Part shown: piece by piece, positions 13,288-21,182 of the stretch
Layout of the letters: the number at the start of each line of letters is the position of its first letter
How positions within the stretch are numbered: position 1 is the stretch's first letter
Assembly: GCA_947169755.1 (NCBI GenBank)
Contig: CAMVQX010000007.1
Coordinates: forward strand, 1 to 25,224
DNA from: an uncultured bacterium
GTDB lineage: Bacteria; Cyanobacteriota; Vampirovibrionia; Gastranaerophilales; Gastranaerophilaceae
Direction of reading: 5' to 3'
DNA: 25,224 nt
Translations under genes and position numbers: made by a program
Notes under the pieces: model-generated
What the model saw: the letters and a program-made list of their open reading frames with translations, nothing else
Database searches by the model: none
Told to the model about the DNA's origin: nothing

Positions 13288-14268
13288 TTATCGACAAACA
13301 GTTTCTACAATATCTTCTGCAGTAATTTTTAAGCAATCCAAGCTTTCGCATGTAGTTTGTCTGTGTTCCCATAGACACGGTTTTATTGGGCAATTATCTT
13401 TTGATTTAATAGGAATAATAAAATCAGCTTGCGGAATAAGTTTTTTATCATCTGTAGGACCAAAAATAGGATAAGTCAAAGTTTTCATGGCAACAGCAAC
13501 ATGCAAGGGTGCAGAATCGGAACATATAAATTTTTCTGCCTTACCGATTAAAACTGCCAAATCCTTCAAACTTTTTGTTTTACCATAATAATTTTCAAAT
13601 TTTGAATTTGCCGTTAATTTTACAATCTTCTTAATACATTCGTCATCATCAGGCCCGCCTGCAAGAATTACTGTCTTTCCTCTTTGACTCAAAAGCTCAA
13701 TTACTTTTGCCCAAACATCAGCTGAAATCGTTTTTACCATACCTTTTTGAACACTCATTTTGCTGACTCCTGGGTGAATCAATATAGAATTTGGGATTTT
13801 TTCCTGATGTTCTACATTAATTTCAGGTAGAAAAGTTTTTTTGTCAGTAATCAAAGTAATTAAATCGTGATACATATCACATGCATATTGATTTTTATTA
13901 AGCTTAACAACACCGGACAAAAGAATTTGACTTAATTTTCCGGTATCATAACCGTAACGTTTTCTAATTCCTGTGAGCCAAAGTAAAATACTGATAAACT
14001 TATTTCCGCCTGAAGAAATAACCATATCAAATTTTCCTTTACGCGCAAGAAAAATAAGTTTTAAAAGCTCAATATATTTATTTTTACCTTTAATGTCAAT
14101 TAAAAATAAATCATCGATGACATCCGTCAAATCTTTGACACTCTTACTCCTTGGTTCAAGCGCCAAGGTTATTTTTGAATCCGGAAATTCTTTTTTTAAA
14201 GAGATAAGCGTCGGAAGAAAAAATATCTCATCTCCAATTCCGCCAAAATTTACAGCTAAAATCTTCAT
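13288..14268 (-). CDS. Glycosyltransferase family 9 (heptosyltransferase-like)
   Basis: The protein opens MKILAVNFGGIGDEIFFLPTL, the GT9 N-terminal pattern, and later has LIHPGVS, VILAGGPDDDECI and SDSAPLHVAVAM with PIFGPTD, the nucleotide-sugar-binding half. GT9 enzymes add heptose or other sugars to the lipopolysaccharide core on the cytoplasmic face of the inner membrane. A cysteine-rich tail (CPIKPCLWEHRQTTCESLDC) is also typical. I set the start at ATG 14268 (326 residues). There is no ribosome-binding site; instead TATAAT ends six bases before the ATG, which suggests a leaderless message. An in-frame ATG at 14286 lies within that promoter. Confidence 0.87.
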   Translation of the reverse strand: MKILAVNFGGIGDEIFFLPTLISLKKEFPDSKITLALEPRSKSVKDLTDVIDDLFLIDIKGKNKYIELLKLIFLARKGKFDMVISSGGNKFISILLWLTGIRKRYGYDTGKLSQILLSGVVKLNKNQYACDMYHDLITLITDKKTFLPEINVEHQEKIPNSILIHPGVSKMSVQKGMVKTISADVWAKVIELLSQRGKTVILAGGPDDDECIKKIVKLTANSKFENYYGKTKSLKDLAVLIGKAEKFICSDSAPLHVAVAMKTLTYPIFGPTDDKKLIPQADFIIPIKSKDNCPIKPCLWEHRQTTCESLDCLKITAEDIVETVCR

Positions 14269-14334
14269 AGGCTGATTATACAACAAAATAATAATTTTGT
14301 TGAAATTTTTTTAATTTAAATATAAAATCCTATT
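14269..14334. promoter_or_regulatory. Back-to-back promoters with overlapping -35 elements, both leaderless
   Basis: Plus strand: TTGAAA (14300-14305), 17 bp, TAAAAT (14323-14328), six bases, ATG 14335. Minus strand: TCAACA (14303-14298), 17 bp, TATAAT (14280-14275), six bases, ATG 14268. The -35 hexamers share four bases. Each start site should fall at or next to the ATG, and neither gene has a ribosome-binding site. Confidence 0.7.
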
Positions 14335-15030
14335 ATGAACAAAATTCTTGTTATAGATGACGATTTAGCAATTAATGAACTCATAAAAGTTAACCTTGAA
14401 TTAAAAGGCTATAAAATTATTCAAGCGTTTGACGGCATCAAAGGATTTGCACTATGCAAACAAGAATTACCGTCGCTTGTAATTCTTGACGTTATGATGC
14501 CAGAGGTTGACGGTTTTACAGTTGCACAAAGAATAAGAAAAAACGAAACGACCGCCAATATCCCAATATTAATGTTGACTGCACTCTCGCAAATAAATGA
14601 TAAGGTAAACGGTTTTAATATAGGAGTTGATGATTATCTTGTAAAACCTTTTGAAATGGAAGAATTACAGGTTAGAGTGAGAGCTCTTTTAAAACGTACA
14701 CATCAAATTCCTGAGAGTGCATCCACGAGAGAATTGCAAACTTTAGGTGAAATTACGCTTTTACCGGAAACATACAGTGTAAAAATCATTGATAAGACAG
14801 CCAAATTAACACCGATAGAATTTGAGATATTTAACCTGTTGTTTCAAAATCATGGCAATATGGTTTCATCAGCCCAGCTTTTAAAAGAAATTTGGGGCTA
14901 TTCTCCGGATGATGATATTGAAACAATCCGAGTACATATAAGACATTTACGTACCAAAATTGACAAAATTTCAAACGGTAAAAAATATATAGAAACAATC
15001 TACGGCGGCGGATACAAGTTAAATATTTAA
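14335..15030 (+). CDS. OmpR/PhoB-family response regulator
   Basis: A 231-residue two-component regulator. The receiver domain (1-118) has the acidic triad around Asp8-10, the phospho-acceptor Asp52 in LVILDVMMP, Thr82 and Lys104 in VKPF. The C-terminal winged-helix DNA-binding domain (about 135-231) has LTPIEFEIFNLLFQNHGNMVS, IRVHIRHLRTKI and the ending YIETIYGGGYKL. No sensor kinase is adjacent, so it is an orphan and its stimulus is unknown. The message appears leaderless. Its stop codon overlaps the era stop codon by three bases tail to tail. Confidence 0.95.
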   Translation: MNKILVIDDDLAINELIKVNLELKGYKIIQAFDGIKGFALCKQELPSLVILDVMMPEVDGFTVAQRIRKNETTANIPILMLTALSQINDKVNGFNIGVDDYLVKPFEMEELQVRVRALLKRTHQIPESASTRELQTLGEITLLPETYSVKIIDKTAKLTPIEFEIFNLLFQNHGNMVSSAQLLKEIWGYSPDDDIETIRVHIRHLRTKIDKISNGKKYIETIYGGGYKLNI

Positions 15031-15914
15031 TTTTGCTCATAACCAAAATTTTTCAAAGCGCTTTGTTTTTTACGCCAATCTTTTTCTACTTTAACTTCCA
15101 GACCTAAAAATACTTTCTTTTCAGTAATTTTTTCTAATTCTTGGCGAGCTTCCGTACCGATTTTTTTGAGCAAACTTCCGCCTTTGCCTATCAAAATACC
15201 CTTTTGACTTTTTGTTTCGCAGAAAATTGTTGCATAAATTCTATCTATATCTTCACTTTCGATATAGCTTTCTATCTTTACTGCAACAGAATGCGGAATT
15301 TCGTCAGAAGTATTTAATAAAATCTTTTCCCTGACAATTTCTTCTGTAACATCACGCATTGTTTCTTCTGTAACAACATCTTCTGGATATAAAAGCTCAC
15401 CTTCAGGCAAATTTTTGTAAATATTTTTCATTAAAGTATCAATATTTCTACCTGTTTTGGCTGAAATTTTTACAACCGGATAATTTTTATCAAATAAAAG
15501 TTTATATGTTAACAGATTTTCCTCAACTTTTTCAGGATTTTTTAGTTTATCTACCTTATTCATTACAATAATCACAGGGATTTGAGTTTGCAAAATATTT
15601 TGCGCAATCCACTTATCCCCTTTTCCGGCAGGTTCAGAGCCGTCAACCAAAAATAATATTAAATCCGCATCAGGCACGGCAACCTTCGCCTCATCAAGCA
15701 AAAATTCGCCAAGCTTATTCAACGGCTTATGAACTCCGGGAGTATCTATAAATACAACCTGACCTTCATCAGTTGTATAAATACCTTTAATACGCTTTCT
15801 TGTCGTTTGGGCTTTATCAGTGGCTATAACAATTTTTTGCCCGAGGACTTTATTCAGCAGAGTCGATTTTCCAACATTTGGACGTCCGATTATCGCAGTA
15901 AATCCACTTTTCAT
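15027..15914 (-). CDS. era: GTPase Era, ribosome assembly factor
   Basis: A 295-residue Era, full length. G1 GRPNVGKS is at 10-17, G3 DTPG at 57-60, G4 NKVD at 119-122 and G5 SAK at 151-153. The C-terminal KH domain contains ILIGKGGSLLKKIG near 240-253. Era binds the 3' end of 16S rRNA next to the anti-Shine-Dalgarno sequence and helps 30S maturation. It is divergent from the AMIN-like gene across a 133-bp spacer and convergent with the response regulator. Its ribosome-binding site is weak (GGAAAA some 13 bases upstream). Confidence 0.97.
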   Translation of the reverse strand: MKSGFTAIIGRPNVGKSTLLNKVLGQKIVIATDKAQTTRKRIKGIYTTDEGQVVFIDTPGVHKPLNKLGEFLLDEAKVAVPDADLILFLVDGSEPAGKGDKWIAQNILQTQIPVIIVMNKVDKLKNPEKVEENLLTYKLLFDKNYPVVKISAKTGRNIDTLMKNIYKNLPEGELLYPEDVVTEETMRDVTEEIVREKILLNTSDEIPHSVAVKIESYIESEDIDRIYATIFCETKSQKGILIGKGGSLLKKIGTEARQELEKITEKKVFLGLEVKVEKDWRKKQSALKNFGYEQN

Positions 15915-16047
15915 ACTATGTATTTTCCATATTTTTCATTTATAATCTTCACATATTGTAACATAAAAGCACAAATTTTTAACAAAGTGGCAATTTTTTT
16001 TTTGCTCAGGTATTATATAGAATATAGTAGGAAAATTTTCGGTAAAA

Positions 16048-17910
16048 GTGAAAAAGAATTATATAAATATAGCATTAATACTTGCGCTTTCAATAGCACC
16101 TTTTGCGCTTGCGGAAGATAGCAATAACCTCGTTCAATTGGATTTAAAAAAATCATCAAACAGTTCAGTTGATGTAACTCTTGTTACCTCTGAAAACTAC
16201 GGCGATAACGTTATGGTGAGAAAAAAATCCGATAATAAATATGTTATTCTAATTCCAAAAGTAAAAAGTTCAGGCTATAGTGCATCAAATCTTGCAGGCG
16301 TAAGGGATTTAGTTTCTGATGTAGATGTAAAAACCGTTGATGACACATCAGGCGGGTACACAAAAGTTACTCTTATTACAACCAAACCGCTTGATATCAA
16401 AACAAGAACGGCAAAAAGCACTCCCGTTACTGCCGAACAACAAGAATATAATACTTTAATCGCACAGGCTAATTCGGTTAAAAACAGTATCGCGACTCCG
16501 CAAGTTCCGAAAATCCGCGAACAGAAAACCGAAGTTACTGTTAACAAGGCGCCAAAAATAACTCAAGAAGAATCCAAACCTACTAAAATAGAACTTAAAA
16601 AAATTGAAAAGCCCAAAATTGAGCTTACAGAAATTACCCCCGATGCAATAGAAAAACAAAACAGGCAAAACAGAAAAAATCATCTTGCTGAAATGCGCAA
16701 AGAAGCGTTGCAAGACAAAGCTCTTGAAGAACTTCCGCAAGTACCTGTAACCGCACCTACAGAAGTTAAGGAAACAGTTCCTGAAGTAGCGGAAATGCCT
16801 GCTGCTCAAGAAATACCAAGAGCATCAAAACTCCACAAAATCAAAGTATTACTCGCTAAAGTTGCCCACAAAATTCCGAGAAAAGCAGCAAAAACAGCTG
16901 GTCTTGGAGTATTAGGATTTATCGGGCTTATCATACTTTCAAAATTGTTTAAGAAATCAATTGAAAATATACAGGAGGCAGGCAGCCCATATACTGTTAA
17001 TCTTGAAGAAAACAGACCTATACGCTTGCAAAGTTTCGACAAGATTATGAATAACAGAGAATTGACCTGGAAAGAAAAATATAATCTATATCTTGATAAA
17101 TCTGCCAAACCTGTTCAAAGAGCAGACGGTAAAGGCAAATATACATTTATCAAAACTCCGGCATACATGGAACAAAAACGTCAGAAACTTGAACAAATGG
17201 TTTCTGAAGTTCAAAATGACAACGTTAATTCTTACAGTGAAGATAATTCAATCGCAAAAACAATTAAATTCAGAGCATTTGAACACAATCTAAATAATCT
17301 TAGCATGTCAAATCGCCATTATTCCGGCAGCAGATTCAAAAAATATGAAGTTGAGATTCCTTTGCAAGAACAAAAAACTATAGTTCTTGACGATTATCCG
17401 TTAGGTTCAAATCCAAGAAGTTTAAAGGGGGCTAATTTGAAAGTATCTGATGTTGATAAAAAACGTATTAAGTACGAACCTAAAGACTATATTATGTCTT
17501 CTGTAGATGAATATCTGTCAATTTTAGATAGTGAAAAACCGGTTGCGCCTCAAACAACTCCGGTAACAACTCCGACTGCAACTCCAGTAAAATCGGCATC
17601 TAATCCGATTGCAAGAAACAAAGCAGAAATGAGACCAAAAAATGAAGGTTTCTTTAAAGGCTCTGTTGTAAAATCAGGATTTAAAATTGCTCCAAACAAA
17701 GGAATTTACCTTGTAAACAAAGGCGGCAAAAATACACTTGTCGGAAAAGTTAACGATAAAATCACTATTTTGAAAAATTTTGACGGCAACGTAACAAATC
17801 CGATACAAGTAAGACATGACAAAGCCAATGTTTATATGGTAAAAGCAGGCAACTTCAAATCTTTAGTTGAAGTAAAAGACAATGACATGGGTGTTTTGAT
17901 TGAATTATAA
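16048..17910 (+). CDS. Secreted AMIN-like protein with internal membrane segment, function unknown
   Basis: A 620-residue protein. Residues 1-22 are a Sec signal peptide ending at APFALA. Residues 27-122 alternate beta strands in a pattern resembling AMIN domains, which target cell-wall proteins in cyanobacteria and proteobacteria. A Lys/Glu/Pro-rich region follows (about 150-255), then a basic stretch and one hydrophobic helix at 284-300, then about 320 polar residues with a Thr/Pro-rich spacer near 535-555. The start is GTG at 16048, chosen because it places MKKN directly before the signal helix; the ribosome-binding site (AGGA, about 15 bases away) is poor. The function is unknown; a role linking wall and membrane is conjecture. 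Confidence 0.72.
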   Translation: MKKNYINIALILALSIAPFALAEDSNNLVQLDLKKSSNSSVDVTLVTSENYGDNVMVRKKSDNKYVILIPKVKSSGYSASNLAGVRDLVSDVDVKTVDDTSGGYTKVTLITTKPLDIKTRTAKSTPVTAEQQEYNTLIAQANSVKNSIATPQVPKIREQKTEVTVNKAPKITQEESKPTKIELKKIEKPKIELTEITPDAIEKQNRQNRKNHLAEMRKEALQDKALEELPQVPVTAPTEVKETVPEVAEMPAAQEIPRASKLHKIKVLLAKVAHKIPRKAAKTAGLGVLGFIGLIILSKLFKKSIENIQEAGSPYTVNLEENRPIRLQSFDKIMNNRELTWKEKYNLYLDKSAKPVQRADGKGKYTFIKTPAYMEQKRQKLEQMVSEVQNDNVNSYSEDNSIAKTIKFRAFEHNLNNLSMSNRHYSGSRFKKYEVEIPLQEQKTIVLDDYPLGSNPRSLKGANLKVSDVDKKRIKYEPKDYIMSSVDEYLSILDSEKPVAPQTTPVTTPTATPVKSASNPIARNKAEMRPKNEGFFKGSVVKSGFKIAPNKGIYLVNKGGKNTLVGKVNDKITILKNFDGNVTNPIQVRHDKANVYMVKAGNFKSLVEVKDNDMGVLIEL

Positions 17911-17931
17911 TCAGAACAATAGAGAGTAGCT

Positions 17932-19056
17932 ATGAAAAAGATTTTGTTGCTTTTATTGTTAATGCTTTTTCTTTGCGGGTGTGAATTAAAAGACGACCGT
18001 ACAGTTGTTCAATTTGCAAGCTGGGGCTCAAAGTCTGAAATCGACATTTTAAAACCTATTTTATCAGATTTTGAAAAAGAAAATTCCGGCATAAAAGTTG
18101 ATTTTATGCATATTCCTCAAAACTATTTTCAAAAAATACACCTTCTCTTTGCATCAAATACTGCTCCTGACGTAATTTTTATAAATAATCTTTATTTACC
18201 AATATATGCAAATGCAGGAGTTTTGGAAGAATTGGAACAACCATCCCAAACATTTTATCCGCAAGCAATTCAAGCTATGTCTTGGAAAAATAAATTGTAT
18301 GCAATCCCCAGAGATATCTCAAATCTAGTTATTTTTTATAATAAGGATATGTTTAAACAAAAAGGTGTACCATACCCGAATAACAATTGGACATTTGATG
18401 ACTTTTTAAAAACAGCACAAAAATTAACCGATAAAAACACTTTCGGAATAAGTTTTGAAGAAGATCCCTATTTTTATTTGCCATATTTGATGAGCAACGG
18501 CGGTGGAATTTTGCCGGATGAAATTTCTAAACCTGAAAGTCAAGATTCAATAAATTTCTATGCGGATTTAAGAAATAAATATCACGTTGCTCCGCAAAAA
18601 TCAGAAAGTGCAAGTGCCACAATGGCGCAAATGTTTCTGCAAAAAAAGTTAGGCATGTATCTGTCAGGCAGATGGATGATACCAAAATTTAGGGAAACAT
18701 GCGAATTTGATTGGGATATTGTGGAATTCCCACGAGGTACTAAAGGAAGTATTGTACAACTTGATGCTTCAGGCTGGGCAATTTCAAAATCTTCTAAACA
18801 CAAAGAAGAAGCTTTAAAACTCGTCAATTACCTATCTTCAAAAACCAGCAGCGAAAGGTTTGTAAAAAGCGGACTTATTGTACCTGCCCGCAAAGACGTA
18901 TCAATATACGACGGAGAAAAACCCGAAAATGCAAAAGTTTTTATAAATATAATAGAAACATCAAAACCAACGCCAACAACTGTTAATTACAAAGAAATAA
19001 CAGATAAATTAAAACAAGATACGGAAAATTTATTCAATAAAAATATTATGTACTAA
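17932..19056 (+). CDS. Extracellular solute-binding lipoprotein (family 1, sugar type)
   Basis: A 374-residue ABC-importer substrate-binding protein. The signal peptide ends in the lipobox LCGC with the lipidated Cys17. The opening VVQFASWGSKSEIDILKPILSDFEKENSGIKVDF, then APDVIFINN and GWAISKSSKHKEEALKLVNYL, match MalE/UgpB-type proteins. It would capture a sugar or glycerophosphodiester at the outer face of the inner membrane. No permease or ATPase gene is adjacent, so it is an orphan here. It starts 21 bp after the AMIN-like gene, and its end overlaps the convergent gene by 11 bp. Confidence 0.9.
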   Translation: MKKILLLLLLMLFLCGCELKDDRTVVQFASWGSKSEIDILKPILSDFEKENSGIKVDFMHIPQNYFQKIHLLFASNTAPDVIFINNLYLPIYANAGVLEELEQPSQTFYPQAIQAMSWKNKLYAIPRDISNLVIFYNKDMFKQKGVPYPNNNWTFDDFLKTAQKLTDKNTFGISFEEDPYFYLPYLMSNGGGILPDEISKPESQDSINFYADLRNKYHVAPQKSESASATMAQMFLQKKLGMYLSGRWMIPKFRETCEFDWDIVEFPRGTKGSIVQLDASGWAISKSSKHKEEALKLVNYLSSKTSSERFVKSGLIVPARKDVSIYDGEKPENAKVFINIIETSKPTPTTVNYKEITDKLKQDTENLFNKNIMY

Positions 19057-20821
19057 ACATAGTAAAGACTTTTTCTACATTCTTGCTAATCAAGTTTTTA
19101 ACTGTATCAAATTCTGTCGTTAATGATGAAATTTCCATATCAAGATTTTTCATTTTTAATTCTAAAGTTTCTTCTTTTGCATTCAATTTGCTCTTTGTAA
19201 TATTATATTCAACTTCGGCTCTTTGAATAGCATCTTCATCAGGAACTTCGGCAATATAATCACTCAACAATGCATATGGTCTTTGGTAGAAATAACCGTC
19301 ACTGCTTAAAGCTGAAATAAATAATTGACCGTTTTTAATTGCCTGCTGCAAATAATCTTTATCGGTAACCATATCACGTTTAGATTCATCTGTACAAGCA
19401 CCATGCATTGCTATTTGGTTGTATAGCATATTGTAAAAATCTGCATTTAACATATTTTGATCATCTTTAGCCGCATCATTTTTCAATAAGAAATAATAAT
19501 CACCGTCGTCAGTTACATAATCACTTTGTTTAGAAGATGTTTTTTCAACAACAAAACCGCAATCAAAACCGTCAAGAGATAATGCAAAGTAAGTAAGGAA
19601 TGATTTTAACATATTAGTTATACTTAATGAATAAATATCTCTCTTACCTTTTATAACTTGGTTGCATTTCGATGCTGCATCATTCGAACTGGATGCATAG
19701 TTAATTTTTTCCTCTTTTGGTGTACTTAAGAGAGTTAAAGTCATATTTAACGCTTGTTCCAAAGCTGAATCAGAGTCTGTATCAACATTCAAGCCCCTGC
19801 TTTCAACGGAGCCGTAACCAAGAATTCTGGCCATTCTTGTTATAAGTTCTCTGAATACTTGTTTTGCGCCTTTACCATTTGGATCAGTAGCGCCTGTTGA
19901 AGTATAGTTATAGTCAGAATTTTTCGGATGATAACAAATTTCATAATTACCTGTCAAAATATCACCAAGAGTAATATTTTCTAATGTATCCAGACTGGAA
20001 ATACAAGAACCGTTTCTGGTAATATAGAATTTACCCGCACCTTCAGGTTTTTCCATATCTTTTTTATTTGTCGATAATAATGAATTACCTGAACTATCTT
20101 TAAACAAATCAGTTACTTTAAAACTGTATATCTTGCTGCTTGCATCAAATACGGCATCATCACCAAAGATAGATTTATAATTTGCTTCAATATCTTCAAT
20201 AGTTAGATTTTCATCTGTTTTTAACAGATCTCTATATGTCATATTTTGCATGTAATTTATAAATGCACCGGTTGTTAGAGCATTTGCTCTTGATTTATTA
20301 TATATAGGTCCGCCTATACCTGATCTTGTATAACCGTTTTCTCCAAGTCCTAAAATTGCATCAACTGTTGATCCGGAAATTTGATTGCTTTGACCTAATT
20401 GATATAAAAATGCATTACGAGAACCGTTCTTCTGATTTGCCGGATTTGACATATCAGCCTCGCCCATAAATGGTGAAACTTTTGGTTCACCATTCTCATC
20501 AATAATACCGGCATCAAATGCTGCATCAAACATATGATCTGTCAATACAATTTTGCCTCGTGTATCCGTAACCAAGAACGGAGTAAATTCATTCAACATA
20601 GACGGAGTCATCATCACACCGTATGAAAGATCATAAACATCATTATCACAATCCCAAACAAATTTTGTTGCATCAAGTGCAGTTTGGTAATTTTGGGCAG
20701 CTTTTTGCATATCACGGGTAACAGAAAGTTTTTCCTGTGCGATTTGCATGGATTGAAATTCACAATTCATTTTTCTTGCTGTTATGGCTAAAAATCTTGC
20801 TTGTGAAGCTGCCAGTCCCAT
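19046..20821 (-). CDS. Large protein with helical termini, function unknown
   Basis: About 591 residues, not recognised as any characterised family. The N-terminus (MGLAASQARFLAITARKMN, then a Gln-rich helix to about residue 55) and the C-terminus (a heptad-like coiled coil over the last 55 residues, ending VKNLISKNVEKVFTMFS) are helical. The middle is a mixed, Asn/Asp/Ser-rich region. There is no signal peptide or membrane segment. Helical ends around a variable centre recall axial proteins of flagella and secretion needles, but no motif confirms this. I set the start at ATG 20821, with AAAGGA eight bases upstream; a TTG further upstream lies in that site. It follows phage-like genes on the same strand after 117 bp. 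Confidence 0.8.
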   Translation of the reverse strand: MGLAASQARFLAITARKMNCEFQSMQIAQEKLSVTRDMQKAAQNYQTALDATKFVWDCDNDVYDLSYGVMMTPSMLNEFTPFLVTDTRGKIVLTDHMFDAAFDAGIIDENGEPKVSPFMGEADMSNPANQKNGSRNAFLYQLGQSNQISGSTVDAILGLGENGYTRSGIGGPIYNKSRANALTTGAFINYMQNMTYRDLLKTDENLTIEDIEANYKSIFGDDAVFDASSKIYSFKVTDLFKDSSGNSLLSTNKKDMEKPEGAGKFYITRNGSCISSLDTLENITLGDILTGNYEICYHPKNSDYNYTSTGATDPNGKGAKQVFRELITRMARILGYGSVESRGLNVDTDSDSALEQALNMTLTLLSTPKEEKINYASSSNDAASKCNQVIKGKRDIYSLSITNMLKSFLTYFALSLDGFDCGFVVEKTSSKQSDYVTDDGDYYFLLKNDAAKDDQNMLNADFYNMLYNQIAMHGACTDESKRDMVTDKDYLQQAIKNGQLFISALSSDGYFYQRPYALLSDYIAEVPDEDAIQRAEVEYNITKSKLNAKEETLELKMKNLDMEISSLTTEFDTVKNLISKNVEKVFTMFST

Positions 20822-20897
20822 TGGTTTTCCTTTCAAAGTTTTCTATACTTCTACATGTCGGCATTTTTACCATGAAACTTTAAAATATACGGAGGAA

Positions 20898-20917
20898 ATA
20901 TTAACAAAAATTAACAT
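20898..20917 (-). promoter_or_regulatory. TGTTAA direct-repeat box upstream of the large unknown gene
   Basis: On the minus strand ATGTTAATTTTTGTTAATAT contains two TGTTAA words 10 bp apart and matches the box at 11560-11579 at 17 of 20 positions, in the same orientation relative to its gene, 77 bp before the start codon. It could be a shared regulator site; the AT-rich background makes chance possible. Confidence 0.3.
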
Positions 20918-20938
20918 AATTTTTACCGAAATTTTTTG

Positions 20939-21169
20939 TCATTTTAAATCAATTAATAAATCGTACATTTTATCAATTTTTTCCTTAACTTCGGAAAATT
21001 GGTCTTTCAAGTCGCGAAAACTTATAACACTTACAAATTTTTCATCAATTTCGTCCATAATTTCTCTGTGTTTTTTCTCCAACTGTTCGGGAGTTACAAA
21101 AATTTTTTGTTGAATAAAAAATACCAGCACCACAACAATTATGGGTGCATATTCCACAAATTTTTCCAT
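20939..21169 (-). CDS. Small membrane protein with coiled coil, phage-associated
   Basis: A 76-residue protein. One membrane helix at residues 6-20 (YAPIIVVVLVFFIQQ) is followed by a charged helix, likely a coiled coil, to the C-terminus. I set the start at ATG 21169, because AAAGGA lies seven bases upstream; the open frame extends eight codons further without such support. It starts 13 bp after the terminase gene and is probably co-transcribed with it. Size and architecture resemble small phage membrane proteins of the holin or XhlA kind, but no family signature is seen. Confidence 0.7.
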   Translation of the reverse strand: MEKFVEYAPIIVVVLVFFIQQKIFVTPEQLEKKHREIMDEIDEKFVSVISFRDLKDQFSEVKEKIDKMYDLLIDLK

Positions 21170-21182
21170 ATAAATTTCCTTT

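Noticed and set aside
20822..20836. TTG start adding five residues to the large unknown protein
   Set aside because: The TTG lies within the ribosome-binding site of the ATG at 20821.
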